From: RGIG5612 sp045616165
GTDB taxonomy: Bacteria > Bacillota > Clostridia > Lachnospirales > Lachnospiraceae
Length of the DNA stretch: 41,275 nt
Assembly: GCA_045616165.1 (NCBI GenBank)
Contig: JAZLGF010000004.1
Span: 1-41,275 of the forward strand
Direction: 5' to 3'
Below, piece by piece: positions 1-8,930 of this stretch. Numbering within the stretch: position 1 is the stretch's first letter; every line of letters begins with the position of its first letter. A model generated the notes under the pieces. The model was given only the letters and a program-made list of their open reading frames with translations. It had not been told where the DNA came from and made no database searches. The translations under genes and the position numbers were made by a program.

Positions 1-23
1 CTGAACAAAGGAGAGATTTGCTT

Positions 24-488
24 ATGACAGGAGAAGAGATGTGGTTCAGTTTTTGCAAAAGAGAAAATCTAGACATAAATTCACCACATGATACATGGAA
101 ATTTTGTGGAGGAGGACCATTTGCAGATGAACTGGCCAGACTTGTGTTAGCAGGGACGAAGACTGCAACTGCTAGTTCAAAAGTCGCGTTTGATTATGAA
201 GGAGAAGCGATACCTGAAGTGGGATGCCTAAGTGTGATTCTTTTCGATAACAATACTGCCGCCTGTATAATAAGAGATACGAGGGTTTCAGTTGTTCCGT
301 TTGACCAGGTAAGCGCAGCGCATGCGTTTAAAGAAGGCGAAGATGATCGTTCTTTAGAGAAGTGGCGCGAGGTACATAGGCGCGCATTTGCACCAGACTA
401 TGCATTGATGGGACTACCTTTTGATGAAAAAGGTGATTGTGTGCTAGAAGAATTTGAAGTAGTGTATTCAGTCTTAAATGAAACTTAA
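24..488 (+). CDS. ASCH domain protein
   Basis: The protein has about 154 residues, the usual length for stand-alone ASCH proteins. It carries the family pattern W-x-F-G near the N-terminus, a GTKTATAS strand, a central beta-rich stretch with CIIRDTRV, and an EGEDDRSLEKWR-type acidic helix. ASCH is a PUA-like beta-barrel expected to bind RNA or nucleotides, and some members hydrolyse modified nucleosides; the substrate here is unknown. An in-frame TTG lies at 18, but the AAAGGAG at 7-13 is better placed for the ATG at 24. The upstream context is cut by the window edge, so operon membership cannot be judged. The family assignment rests on remembered motifs. Confidence 0.8.
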   Translation: MTGEEMWFSFCKRENLDINSPHDTWKFCGGGPFADELARLVLAGTKTATASSKVAFDYEGEAIPEVGCLSVILFDNNTAACIIRDTRVSVVPFDQVSAAHAFKEGEDDRSLEKWREVHRRAFAPDYALMGLPFDEKGDCVLEEFEVVYSVLNET

Positions 489-599
489 AGACTATTGCCA
501 GTGCGACAAAGGATAATTTGTTGATTTGGATTAATGTTTAATGTAGGATAGAAAGTGTATATATAAATTAGTAAATATAAGTTGTTAGGAGAATGGAAA

Positions 600-1628
600 A
601 TGAATTTTTTTAGAGTTGTTGGAAAAATTGAACGAATTCGTTTTTATCTAATGTTGTTCGTTGTCGGTGTATTGTTTGTAGTGCTAGCAATTGTAGGACT
701 TTCTATGCCAAAACCAGAACTTTTGAGTACTGAAGGCGTGATTGAACGTATAGAATTTTATGAAGACGCTGATGGCGAAGAAATGCAAGATGTATTTGTT
801 TCTTATGTAGATGATAAAGGAAACTCTCATGAAAATATAAAATATCCTGCGTATTCATCATCTATGAAAGAGGGAGATACTGTAACGATTTTATTTGATC
901 CTTCTTCACCAGAGCATATCCAGACAAAGGGTGGAGAAGTTATTCCGTATATTTTCCTTGTCATAGGAATTATTGCGATTGTAATATCAATTTTAAAAAT
1001 AGTAGCAGGAAAAAAGAAACTTGATAGCAATTCTCCGTTTGATATTACACAAACACATGCCAATACATTTCATGTTGAGCAGGAGCGAAGAGATGATTCA
1101 CCAATGAAGGATTATTATTTTCATTGGACAGGAAAAATGAATCAAAGTTATATTCTTGAAACGCCAGATCGCAAACCAGTTTATGAAGCGATATGTGATC
1201 ATATGGGTGTGGTAACGCCATATAAATATACTTTTATAAATCGAATTACAGGAAAATCTCACGAACACAAAGTTTCGCATACTATAACATCAAGTTATGG
1301 ACGTAGTAGCGAAAACTCAAGAGTCGCAGCGGTAACATCTTCAAGTTTTAAGATTGATGGAATTGACAACTGGGAATATCTTGGCAAATTAGGCTATTCA
1401 ATTGTGCCAAAACTAAATGGAATCAAACTGAATTTTGATGTTTTGTACCATGGAATGCCGATAGTTTATCTCGAAGCAGCAGGGACGAATATTCTAAGTG
1501 ATAATGCAAAAACAAAACTTGGCGATAAATTGCCAGGACCAGGATTATACAAATTATCATGTAAGGACGAGGATATAGAAGGTGTATTTTTAGCATGCTT
1601 TTGTGCTTCGCGCGTAGAGTTTTTCTAA
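600..1628 (+). CDS. DUF3592-like membrane protein
   Basis: This protein of about 342 residues has a first membrane segment near residues 12-35 (IRFYLMLFVVGVLFVVLAIV), an extracytoplasmic domain, and a second segment near residues 110-130 (YIFLVIGIIAIVISILKIVA). The intervening domain, with an EGVIERIEFYEDADG start and a VTILFDPSSPEH end, resembles DUF3592. A soluble C-terminal half of about 200 residues follows that I do not recognise. The reading frame opens at a TTG at 582, but TAGGAG at 586-591 is spaced correctly for the ATG at 600. It ends 3 bp from the convergent MATE gene. The function is unknown. Confidence 0.65.
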   Translation: MNFFRVVGKIERIRFYLMLFVVGVLFVVLAIVGLSMPKPELLSTEGVIERIEFYEDADGEEMQDVFVSYVDDKGNSHENIKYPAYSSSMKEGDTVTILFDPSSPEHIQTKGGEVIPYIFLVIGIIAIVISILKIVAGKKKLDSNSPFDITQTHANTFHVEQERRDDSPMKDYYFHWTGKMNQSYILETPDRKPVYEAICDHMGVVTPYKYTFINRITGKSHEHKVSHTITSSYGRSSENSRVAAVTSSSFKIDGIDNWEYLGKLGYSIVPKLNGIKLNFDVLYHGMPIVYLEAAGTNILSDNAKTKLGDKLPGPGLYKLSCKDEDIEGVFLACFCASRVEFF

Positions 1629-1631
1629 AAA

Positions 1632-2993
1632 TTATCTAGTCCAGTTTTTGATGAATTTGTATCGATTGGTTTTAATAGCATTCGGAATGCATTTAATAAT
1701 TTGATCTGATTTCAAGAACATAAAGGTTACGACTGGTGGCCAGTGGAAAACAAAAGCACTAATAGCAGCAGAAGGGATAACCCAAAGCCATTCCATGATG
1801 TTGTCGATAATAGGAGCATATTTTGTATCGCCGCCACCAGCAACGATGCCGCATTGACAAGGGTATTCGTAACATGAGCCGATGCATGAAACGCTTAGGA
1901 CAGTAAGGAACTGAATTGTTAGTTCATGTGATGCTGGCGATAAAGCATATAGGCCGACAATCACATCTTTTAATGAAAACATTAGTGCGCCCGTAAAAAG
2001 ACCGATTGCAAGGAAAATCAATTGCAAAGTTTTTGAAAAAGGCTTAACTAAATCGAGTCTTCCTGTACCAACTGTTTTTCCGATTATTACAGAAGAAGAT
2101 TGTGCACATGCAAATCCGAATGGTAAGAAGACTTGAAATACAACAGTCGCTACTGAATTAGCCGCGATTGTTTCAGCACTTATATGTCCAAGGATTGCAG
2201 TTTGCACAGATTGAGTCAGACCCCAAATAGCACCACTGAGCATAACCGGAAGAGCAACCTTGAAGAAATCTTTTACATATGAAAAGTCCAAGGAAATTAA
2301 ATTCTTTGGCTTCATATGTATTTTTTTATCAATAAAGAAAAGATAAGTTAGGATAATTATTAACTCTACGATACGGCTTGTAATCGTAGCTATTGCCGCG
2401 CCACGAATTCCAAGTTCAGGAGCACCAAAGTTACCAAAAATAAAGATATAGTTTAAGCAACCGTTAATAACGATTGTTGAAGCAGACATGATTGAGCCGA
2501 TAAAGGCGGTCTGAACACTTTGCAAGGAGTATATCAAGGTAGCTGAAATTGAGAAAATTAAATAAGTCCAACTCATGATATCTAAGTATTCAACAGCAGC
2601 CTCCAAAATAGCGGCATCACTAGTGAACAAACTCATGACCTGGTAAGGCCAAAACTTTGTTGCGACAAAGAAAATGATTCCGGCAGCGAAAGAAATTTTC
2701 ACGCCAACAGAAATAATTTTTCTAATAGGCGAGGTCTCGCCTTTACCCCAGTATTGTGAGCAAAGAACGCTTATTCCGCCGCCAATTCCACCAACGACCT
2801 GAGAAAGCATAAATTGAACCTGGTTAACGAGCGCAGCGCCAGACATGGCCGTTTCGTTATATGTACCGAGCATAAAGTTATCAACTAAGTTGACAACAAA
2901 AGAAAGGAGCATTTGCAAGCCGATTGCAATCATCAGCGGGAAAAACTCTCTTAACATTCCTTTTATATACTTACGAAGTTCGCTCTTAGTCAT
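1632..2993 (-). CDS. MATE family efflux transporter
   Basis: This is a polytopic membrane protein of about 453 residues, the normal MATE length, with about 12 hydrophobic segments in two similar halves. An N-terminal signature (LSFVVNLVDNFMLG) is followed by a GAALVNQVQF-type segment. MATE proteins export drugs, dyes or metabolites in exchange for sodium or protons; no substrate can be assigned. The frame is open to a TTG at 3011. The ATG at 2993 starts the usual MATE N-terminus (MTKSELRKYI), but neither start has a good ribosome site. A perfect 14-bp palindrome overlaps the upstream end. A second, divergent MATE gene lies at 20642-21994. Confidence 0.85.
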   Translation of the reverse strand: MTKSELRKYIKGMLREFFPLMIAIGLQMLLSFVVNLVDNFMLGTYNETAMSGAALVNQVQFMLSQVVGGIGGGISVLCSQYWGKGETSPIRKIISVGVKISFAAGIIFFVATKFWPYQVMSLFTSDAAILEAAVEYLDIMSWTYLIFSISATLIYSLQSVQTAFIGSIMSASTIVINGCLNYIFIFGNFGAPELGIRGAAIATITSRIVELIIILTYLFFIDKKIHMKPKNLISLDFSYVKDFFKVALPVMLSGAIWGLTQSVQTAILGHISAETIAANSVATVVFQVFLPFGFACAQSSSVIIGKTVGTGRLDLVKPFSKTLQLIFLAIGLFTGALMFSLKDVIVGLYALSPASHELTIQFLTVLSVSCIGSCYEYPCQCGIVAGGGDTKYAPIIDNIMEWLWVIPSAAISAFVFHWPPVVTFMFLKSDQIIKCIPNAIKTNRYKFIKNWTR

Positions 2994-3005
2994 AACTCGT
3001 ATATC

Positions 3006-3019
3006 ATACAATATTGTAT
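3006..3019. promoter_or_regulatory. palindrome at the start of the MATE gene
   Basis: ATACAATATTGTAT is a perfect 14-bp inverted repeat 13 bp upstream of the probable ATG of the minus-strand MATE gene. Read on the minus strand, it is preceded by TATACAAT, which could serve as a -10 element. A dimeric regulator such as a MarR or TetR protein would fit such a site, but no regulator gene is adjacent. Confidence 0.4.
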
Positions 3020-3132
3020 AAAAAAAATATAGACTAATTTGGTTGGTGCATGTATCACAGGTTAATTATCTTTTGTTTTCATCGATAGTGTTTTATAATA
3101 ATGTAAATAATTGTGTTTAAAGGAGGCTTACT

Positions 3133-4272
3133 TTGCAGGAAATAAAATGTCCAAAATGTGGCGAGATGTTTCAGATTGATGAGGCGGGATATGCCCAGAT
3201 TTTGCAACAAGTTAGAGATAAAGAATTTGAAAAAGAATTAGCAAAACGCCAAGAACTAATTAATCAGCAAAGCGAAAACGAATTAAAAGTTATTGAGCTT
3301 GAAAAAGAGCAGGAGATTGAAAAACTTAAAGCTCAGCTTAATAATGCTGAAACAGAAAAAGAATTGGCTGTAAATAAAGCACTCCAAGAAAAAGAAAAAG
3401 AGCTTGTTAAAATCAGCGGAGAGCTCATGAATAAAGAAACAGAAATTCAGTTAAAAGAAAAATCTCTAAAAGAAAAATATGAGCAAGAGTTAAAACTCAA
3501 GGATGAGCAAATCGAGCAATACAAAGATTTTAAATTACGCATGTCAACGAAGATGATCGGCGAGAGCTTAGAGCAGCATTGTTTAAATGAATTTAATAAA
3601 ATCAGAATGACGGCGTTTCCAAATGCATATTTTGAAAAAGATAATGATGCATCAGCAGGAAGCAAAGGCGATTTCATATATAGAGAAACGGACAATAATG
3701 GAGTAGAAATTATTTCGATTATGTTCGAGATGAAAAATGAGGCGGACTCTACTGAGACGAAACATAAAAATGAGGATTTTTTTGCAAAATTGGATAAAGA
3801 TCGCAATGCGAAGAAATGCGAGTATGCAGTTCTGGTATCTATGCTTGAAAGCGAAAATGAATTATATAATCAAGGAATAGTTGATGTTTCTTATAAGTTT
3901 GAAAAAATGTATGTAATAAGACCACAGTTTTTCATTCCGATGATTACGCTTCTTAGGAATGCGGCATTAAATTCGCTTCAGTACAAACAAGAATTGCAAA
4001 TGATAAAAAATACGCAAGTTGATTTGCAAAATTTTGAAGATGCTTTAATGAATGCTAAGAATGATTTTTCAGCAAATTATAATAGAGCAGCTTCTGATTT
4101 TGAAAAAGCAATTGATGAAATTGATAAGAGTATAACTCATCTTCAAAAAACAAAAGATGAATTATTAAAGTCGGGTAACCAATTAAGACTTGCTAATAAT
4201 AAATTGATGGATGTAAATATTAAAAAGCTTACTAAAAATTCACCATCAATAAGAGAAATTATTGAAAAATAA
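3133..4272 (+). CDS. DUF2130 family protein
   Basis: The 379-residue protein starts with a zinc-ribbon half (IKCPKCGEMF, residues 4-13). A long charged coiled coil rich in K, E and Q follows (about residues 30-140), then the DUF2130 core with the strand IMFEMKNEAD and a KLDKDRNAKKCEYAVLVSML segment. An E-x-K pair within this core is reminiscent of PD-(D/E)XK nuclease folds, although catalysis has not been shown here. A second coiled coil closes the protein. The start is TTG, six bases after a perfect AGGAGG at 3121-3126. It is monocistronic as far as the spacing shows. The function is unknown. Confidence 0.8.
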   Translation: MQEIKCPKCGEMFQIDEAGYAQILQQVRDKEFEKELAKRQELINQQSENELKVIELEKEQEIEKLKAQLNNAETEKELAVNKALQEKEKELVKISGELMNKETEIQLKEKSLKEKYEQELKLKDEQIEQYKDFKLRMSTKMIGESLEQHCLNEFNKIRMTAFPNAYFEKDNDASAGSKGDFIYRETDNNGVEIISIMFEMKNEADSTETKHKNEDFFAKLDKDRNAKKCEYAVLVSMLESENELYNQGIVDVSYKFEKMYVIRPQFFIPMITLLRNAALNSLQYKQELQMIKNTQVDLQNFEDALMNAKNDFSANYNRAASDFEKAIDEIDKSITHLQKTKDELLKSGNQLRLANNKLMDVNIKKLTKNSPSIREIIEK

Positions 4273-4312
4273 ATAAGTCATAGAATTAACAAATAAAACA
4301 CAATATAATGTT

Positions 4313-4340
4313 TTGAAAAAACGGTGTAGTGTTGTATAAT
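4313..4340 (+). promoter_or_regulatory. promoter of the DUF4012/symporter operon
   Basis: TTGAAA at 4313-4318 and a consensus TATAAT at 4335-4340 are separated by 16 bp, about 60 bp before the ATG at 4402. It is the only strong promoter-like pair in this gap. Confidence 0.6.
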
Positions 4341-4401
4341 TATTGGAACTTTATTCACGAATTCTACTATATAAAGATGATTGAAAATAAAAGGAGTTTT
4401 C

Positions 4402-6840
4402 ATGGACGAAGATAACTTAAAAGAACTTCAAACAGAAGAAATTGAAGAAGTCCAGGATGAAGAAGAAATTGAAGAAGTCCAGGATGAAATTGAAACGGAA
4501 GTTGAAGAAAAATCTGAAGAAGAAAAAAGAGCTGAAGAAATAGCTGCTTTTATTGAATCTGCAGAAGAAGATGAAACACCTAAAGAATTAAAACCTATGG
4601 ATATAACACCTATTGAAAGAGAACCAATAGGTATATTAATTACGGATGAAAAAAAGAAAAAAAAGACTCCAAAGGAAAAAGCAAAAAACAAGATAAAAAA
4701 CCTAGAAAATATTAAATTGTCTAAAAAGACTGAACCAAAAGAAGAAATAACTTACTCAGAAGAACATATAGATTTTGTTCCGGTAGGAGCAAGAATAAAA
4801 AGTGAAGGAACATACGAGGAACTAGAAATTTGGAATTTAGATGACTCAAATAATATAGAATTATCGCCGGAAGAGATGTATAGACCAGAAATTGATCAAA
4901 GATTAGAAAAAAAACAAAATATGCGCAAAGACAAAAAGAAGAAAAATTCTCGTAAAAAAGTTGCGATTATAGTACCGATAGTTGTTGTTCTTGTTGCTTT
5001 TTTGACTTTTGTTGGAATTAGCTTGTTCCAAACCAAAAAAAGCGTAGATGGACTTAAAGACAATGCACAAAATTTCTTAAGCGCTGTTCAATCAAAAGAT
5101 ACCCAAAAATCAGAAGAATATTTTAAAGAATTACGTACAGCTACAAAAAAGATGGAAAAGGTTTTAGACGGTCCATTTTTTAAGGTAATTTCTATTATTC
5201 CGAAAGTAAAAAAAGAAGTATCAGTTGCAAATGAATTAGTGGATATGGTTGATGATGCTGAGGACAATCTTTTAGAACCTTTGATAGATACGATGAAAAT
5301 ATATCCGTTAACTGAACTAAAAGTCGGTGATGGATTTAATACAGAACTAATGAATGCATATTTAGATTTTCTTGAAGAAAAACAACCTTATCTTGAAGAA
5401 ATGCTTTCTAAATTAGACAAGATAGATTCTGACTCACTTATAGGTGGATATATAGGGTCAAAAAAAGAAAAGATCTATGAACTTGTTGATTCATATCATG
5501 AAGCGATAAAACTACTACCACTTCTTAGAACGATTATCGGAGATGGTGAAGACAGACTTTATATTTTGGCAGCTCAAAATTCTGCTGAAATAAGAGCATC
5601 TGGCGGATTCCCTGGATCTATGGGAACAATAAGAATTGAAAATGGAGTTCTCACAATTGGAGATTTTAAGAGCGTTTACAAAACTCTTAATGGTCACCTT
5701 TCATATGATGCAGGACTTGATTTTGAAGATAAGCTATTTGGAGAAGATTGGTTGTATGCTCCTAGGGATTCGTGTTTCATTCCTGATTTTTCCAAAGCAG
5801 CAAGAGTTTGGGCGACAGCTTATAGAGACCTGCGATGGGAAAAACGATATGAGTTTAGAGAAAAAGAAAAAGAAGAAGCTTTAAAACGCGAACAAGCAAA
5901 GGCTAAAGCCGAGGCAGAAGGTACAGAATATATAGAAGAAGAATTAACAGCATCAGATTGTGTACCAGATGAGTTCTTTTATGATCGTGATTATTACATG
6001 GCAAAATTTCATGTAGATGGAGTTATTTCTATGACGCCAGCTATTATTCAAATGATGCTTGAAGATGTTGGAGAAATTGAACTTTCAGATGGAACAAAAC
6101 TAAATTCAACAAATGCCACAAAAGTTTTACAGTATGATTTATATATGGATTATTTTACACTGGGCAACGATATATATGCTAGTGGAGCGAAATCGGATGC
6201 ATTGTTCGCAGAAACCGCAAAAAAGGCAATGAAGGAATTTGTTGGAAATTTTGAGGTTAGCAAATTCTCATATTATTATAAATTGTTTAGAACAGGAATT
6301 GACCAGCATATTATTAATATTTGGATGGAAGATCCTGATGAACAAGAGATAGTTGAGGAAGCTGGAGCTGGTGGAAGACTTAGCTATGATGAAAATGATC
6401 CTTTTACAGGAATATATTTTAGCTTAGCTGATCCATGTAAACTTGGATGGTATATAGATATTATTCCTGAGATAGGAGAACCTATAGATAATCCGGACGG
6501 ATCAAAAACCTATGATGTTACAGTTGAGTTAACAAATACTTTAACATATGAAGAAGCAGAAGATTTCTCATGGTACATTATAGGAAACTATAGTGGAACA
6601 ATGTTTGGATATATACATTTTCTTGCTCCTGCAGGAGGAAGTATTTCGAATATATATACAGATAGTTATCTTCCAATGAGTAGAAGCACATATCATGGAT
6701 TAGAAATGGCGTTTAATCATGACTTGTATTTGGATCCACAAGAAACAATAATGGTTCATTATCAGATTACAACGGCACCGGGCGTAACTACTCCGTTAAG
6801 GGCAGTTACAACACCAACACTTACAGCCTATAGAGATTAA
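4402..6840 (+). CDS. DUF4012 envelope protein with acidic N-terminus
   Basis: This protein has about 812 residues. The first 180 are cytoplasmic, highly charged and low-complexity, with a nine-residue tandem repeat containing EIEEVQDE (DNA repeats at 4438-4461 and 4465-4488). A single membrane segment lies near residues 187-208. The rest should be outside and carries the DUF4012 signature (DRLYILAAQNSAEIRASGGF and GSMGTIRIENG). DUF4012 proteins are often found with surface polysaccharide loci in Gram-positives, but their activity is unknown. The ATG at 4402 follows AAAGGAG at 4390-4396, so the upstream TTG at 4381 is not needed. The symporter-fusion gene starts 9 bp after the stop. Confidence 0.8.
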   Translation: MDEDNLKELQTEEIEEVQDEEEIEEVQDEIETEVEEKSEEEKRAEEIAAFIESAEEDETPKELKPMDITPIEREPIGILITDEKKKKKTPKEKAKNKIKNLENIKLSKKTEPKEEITYSEEHIDFVPVGARIKSEGTYEELEIWNLDDSNNIELSPEEMYRPEIDQRLEKKQNMRKDKKKKNSRKKVAIIVPIVVVLVAFLTFVGISLFQTKKSVDGLKDNAQNFLSAVQSKDTQKSEEYFKELRTATKKMEKVLDGPFFKVISIIPKVKKEVSVANELVDMVDDAEDNLLEPLIDTMKIYPLTELKVGDGFNTELMNAYLDFLEEKQPYLEEMLSKLDKIDSDSLIGGYIGSKKEKIYELVDSYHEAIKLLPLLRTIIGDGEDRLYILAAQNSAEIRASGGFPGSMGTIRIENGVLTIGDFKSVYKTLNGHLSYDAGLDFEDKLFGEDWLYAPRDSCFIPDFSKAARVWATAYRDLRWEKRYEFREKEKEEALKREQAKAKAEAEGTEYIEEELTASDCVPDEFFYDRDYYMAKFHVDGVISMTPAIIQMMLEDVGEIELSDGTKLNSTNATKVLQYDLYMDYFTLGNDIYASGAKSDALFAETAKKAMKEFVGNFEVSKFSYYYKLFRTGIDQHIINIWMEDPDEQEIVEEAGAGGRLSYDENDPFTGIYFSLADPCKLGWYIDIIPEIGEPIDNPDGSKTYDVTVELTNTLTYEEAEDFSWYIIGNYSGTMFGYIHFLAPAGGSISNIYTDSYLPMSRSTYHGLEMAFNHDLYLDPQETIMVHYQITTAPGVTTPLRAVTTPTLTAYRD

Positions 6841-6849
6841 GGAACAAAG

Positions 6850-8445
6850 ATGAAAGAGATTCAATTAAACTTAACTTTAGAAAATTATGCTGTTGCTAGT
6901 AATTTTCTAGAAAAAGAGCTTATTAATAATGGCATAAGCAAGGAAATCATTTTTGAAACATTGCTTGTGTTTGAAGCGCTTTATAATAGAATCATCGAAC
7001 AAGGCTGTAGTAAAAATTCAGTTATTGAAATCTCTAAGAAAAATAGACTTGGGGACTTAAGTATAACTATTGGCTTCGAAGGAAAGATGTTTATTCCGCA
7101 AGATACTACAGAAGCGGAAATAACACCAGAAGATAAAATTATGAGAGCTTATGAGGATAAACTTTCATATACATATCATTCCTCGTATAACATTATCGAG
7201 CTTACAGTAAAAAGAGGACAAAGCAAAACGCTGCTTTATTGTTTGCTCGGATTTGTAGTAGCTATTATTGTTTACTCAATATTAAATGCTGTTTTGGACG
7301 CAGCTTCTAAGGAGAGTCTTTTAACTCAGGTAGTTGCGCCTATTGAGCAACTTTATACTAAGGCAATGCTTATGGTCGGTGCTCCGATGACCTTCTTCTC
7401 TCTGATAAAAAACCTTATGGATACATATATTGTAGCTGAAAGAAGTTCAATTGCTAGAAAGCTCCAGTCAAAAACAATAATTACATCAATCATTGCCATA
7501 ATTTTGGGAGTGCTTGCATTTACAACCTTTGCTATTGTTTTCAAAAATGCTTCAAGTTATTTTAATTTTGAATTAGCGATTGGCCAGCAAACATTTGCAC
7601 AAATCTTAGATAGCATTGTACCGGCAGATATTTTCGAACCGTTTTCGGTAATTTCGCCATTCCCAATTATTGTGCTTGCTATACTTACGGCATATTCACT
7701 TTGTTCAGTAGGAAAGCACTTTAAGGGAATTAAGAATGCTACCGATGCATGTTATACATTCTTTTCAAAAATGCTTAACATCGTAATGTATGCATTGCCG
7801 GTTTTCTGCTTTGTCTCATTTTTATATATTCTGCTAGATGAAGGTTGGCTTTCACTTATAAGAGTTGTAGCATTTATCTTTATGGCGATTGTGGGCATAA
7901 TATTTATATTTATTTTCTACTTTATTAGACTCAAGATAGGAAAAGTAGATGTCAAAAAATTTATTAGTAAACTCTGGCCGGTAGCAAGAGAAAACTTTAA
8001 AATTAATTCTGCGATTGATGCAGCATCATATAATACTAGATACTGTGTAAAAAATTATGGATTCGATAGAAAACGATTAGAAGAATCACTTCCAATATTG
8101 GCTCAAACAAATCTAGATGGAAACTGTGTTTTTCTTATGCTTGCTGGATGCAGTGTTATGTTCTTTGGTGGTGCCGATGTAACAATAACAAAATTTATTG
8201 GTATGGGTATTATTATATTTTTCTTGTCACTTGGTGCACCAAACCAGCCAGGATCAATATTAATCGGAATGCTTATTATTCTTTCATACTTAACAACAAC
8301 TGATTTAGTATGTATAGCCATTTACTTAGAAGTTCTTTTAGGAAGCATGCAAAATATAGTTAACGTAATGGGAGATCTTGTAACTGTTGCGATAGAAGAA
8401 GCAAAATATAAATCTCAAAACATAGTAACAAACAAAACTTCTTGA
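6850..8445 (+). CDS. SDF-type symporter with N-terminal ATPase-like domain
   Basis: The C-terminal 400 residues look like a dicarboxylate/amino acid:cation symporter (SDF/DAACS family), with about eight hydrophobic segments and a gly/pro-rich region near SLGAPNQPGSIL. The first 125 residues are soluble and resemble an anti-sigma-type GHKL ATPase: FEALYN gives an N-box E42-x3-N46, and the final strand YNIIELTV matches the usual last strand. I see no clear G-boxes, so ATP binding may be lost. The gene starts at ATG 6850 with AAGGA overlapping the stop of the DUF4012 gene, so the two are probably cotranscribed. The fusion order is unusual. Confidence 0.75.
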   Translation: MKEIQLNLTLENYAVASNFLEKELINNGISKEIIFETLLVFEALYNRIIEQGCSKNSVIEISKKNRLGDLSITIGFEGKMFIPQDTTEAEITPEDKIMRAYEDKLSYTYHSSYNIIELTVKRGQSKTLLYCLLGFVVAIIVYSILNAVLDAASKESLLTQVVAPIEQLYTKAMLMVGAPMTFFSLIKNLMDTYIVAERSSIARKLQSKTIITSIIAIILGVLAFTTFAIVFKNASSYFNFELAIGQQTFAQILDSIVPADIFEPFSVISPFPIIVLAILTAYSLCSVGKHFKGIKNATDACYTFFSKMLNIVMYALPVFCFVSFLYILLDEGWLSLIRVVAFIFMAIVGIIFIFIFYFIRLKIGKVDVKKFISKLWPVARENFKINSAIDAASYNTRYCVKNYGFDRKRLEESLPILAQTNLDGNCVFLMLAGCSVMFFGGADVTITKFIGMGIIIFFLSLGAPNQPGSILIGMLIILSYLTTTDLVCIAIYLEVLLGSMQNIVNVMGDLVTVAIEEAKYKSQNIVTNKTS

Positions 8446-8470
8446 AAACTAAGCAAAAATCGTGTAAAGT
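8442..8470 (+). promoter_or_regulatory. possible tRNA-Ser(GCT) promoter
   Basis: TTGAAA at 8442-8447 and TAAAGT at 8465-8470 are separated by 17 bp and lie 56 bp before the tRNA. The -35 overlaps the stop of the symporter gene. The -10 is weak. Confidence 0.4.
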
Positions 8471-8525
8471 AGTAAAGGCTTAAAAAAAGCCAAATTGAAT
8501 ATAGAAGTCGAAAGACTTGTAATTC

Positions 8526-8613
8526 GGAGAAATACTCAAGAGGCCGAAGAGGCGCCCCTGCTAAGGGTGTAGGTCGGGTGACCGGCGCGAGGGTTCAAAT
8601 CCCTCTTTCTCCG
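8526..8613 (+). tRNA. tRNA-Ser (anticodon GCT)
   Basis: This 88-nt class II tRNA has acceptor arms GGAGAAA and TTTCTCC, a long variable arm (GTAGGTCGGGTGACCGGCG region), and T arm GAGGG-TTCAAAT-CCCTC. The anticodon loop CTGCTAA gives GCT (serine AGC/AGU). CCA is not encoded. The last 20 bases are repeated at 9792-9811 as part of a long direct repeat, the usual picture of a tRNA used as an integration target. Confidence 0.95.
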
Positions 8614-8696
8614 GGCAAAGGAAAACCACCAATAGGTGGTTTTTTTCTATGCCCGGAGAAAGTTGGTATTTACCGAGCGCCGGAGGCGCGGGCAAA
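8594..8696 (+). repeat. left direct repeat (attL-like), tRNA-Ser 3' end plus terminator
   Basis: This 103-bp segment runs from TTCAAATCCC in the tRNA T arm to GCGGGCAAA. It recurs at 9792-9893 with about three differences: one T fewer, TC for CC, and GGAG for GCAG. Within it, CTTTCTCCGGGCA (8605-8617) and its exact complement (8650-8662) enclose the terminator hairpin, so the tRNA acceptor end is itself mirrored. Direct repeats that start inside a tRNA 3' end are typical of integrative-element attachment sites. The length beyond the tRNA also allows simple segmental duplication. Confidence 0.75.
8622..8646 (+). terminator. terminator after tRNA-Ser(GCT)
   Basis: AAAACCACC, loop AATA, GGTGGTTTT and further Ts form a clear Rho-independent hairpin. 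The same hairpin is present in the right-hand repeat near 9820-9843. Confidence 0.85.
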
Positions 8697-8731
8697 TTAA
8701 GTTTGCTTGACGAGACATGCCCAAGATTTTA

Positions 8732-8930
8732 AAAAGTTTCCGCCAAAATAGTAAAACTAGTAAACGGCGGAAAAAAAGTACTAAAAAGTTTCCGCCGTTT
8801 TAAGAATCATTGATTTTGGCGGAAAAATATTCAAAAAGTTTCCGCCAAAATAGTAAAACTAGTAAATGGCGTAAAAAAATCAGAAAAAATTTCCGCCGAT
8901 TGTCTAAGAAGTCAATATGGCGGAAAAAGT
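8732..8930. repeat. four tandem ~51-bp hairpin units
   Basis: TTTCCGCC occurs at 8737, 8789, 8839 and 8890, and its complement GGCGGAAA at 8766, 8818, 8868 (as GGCGTAAA) and 8919. Each unit is therefore an 8-bp stem around a 21-base loop, with a period of 52, 50 and 51 bp. The loops of units 1 and 3 are almost identical; those of units 2 and 4 differ but each holds its own short inverted repeat (AATCA/TGATT, ATTG/CAAT). No gene is visible in this stretch. Confidence 0.85.

Noticed and set aside
4428..4691. Minus-strand open frame in the DUF4012 gene
   Set aside because: It is the antisense of the acidic low-complexity N-terminus and has no ribosome site; its serine and phenylalanine richness is a by-product of GAA/AAA codons.
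8732..8930. CRISPR array with palindromic repeat and 21-base spacers
   Set aside because: Two of the loops are nearly identical, all loops are internally self-complementary, the repeat is variable, and no cas gene is present in the window.
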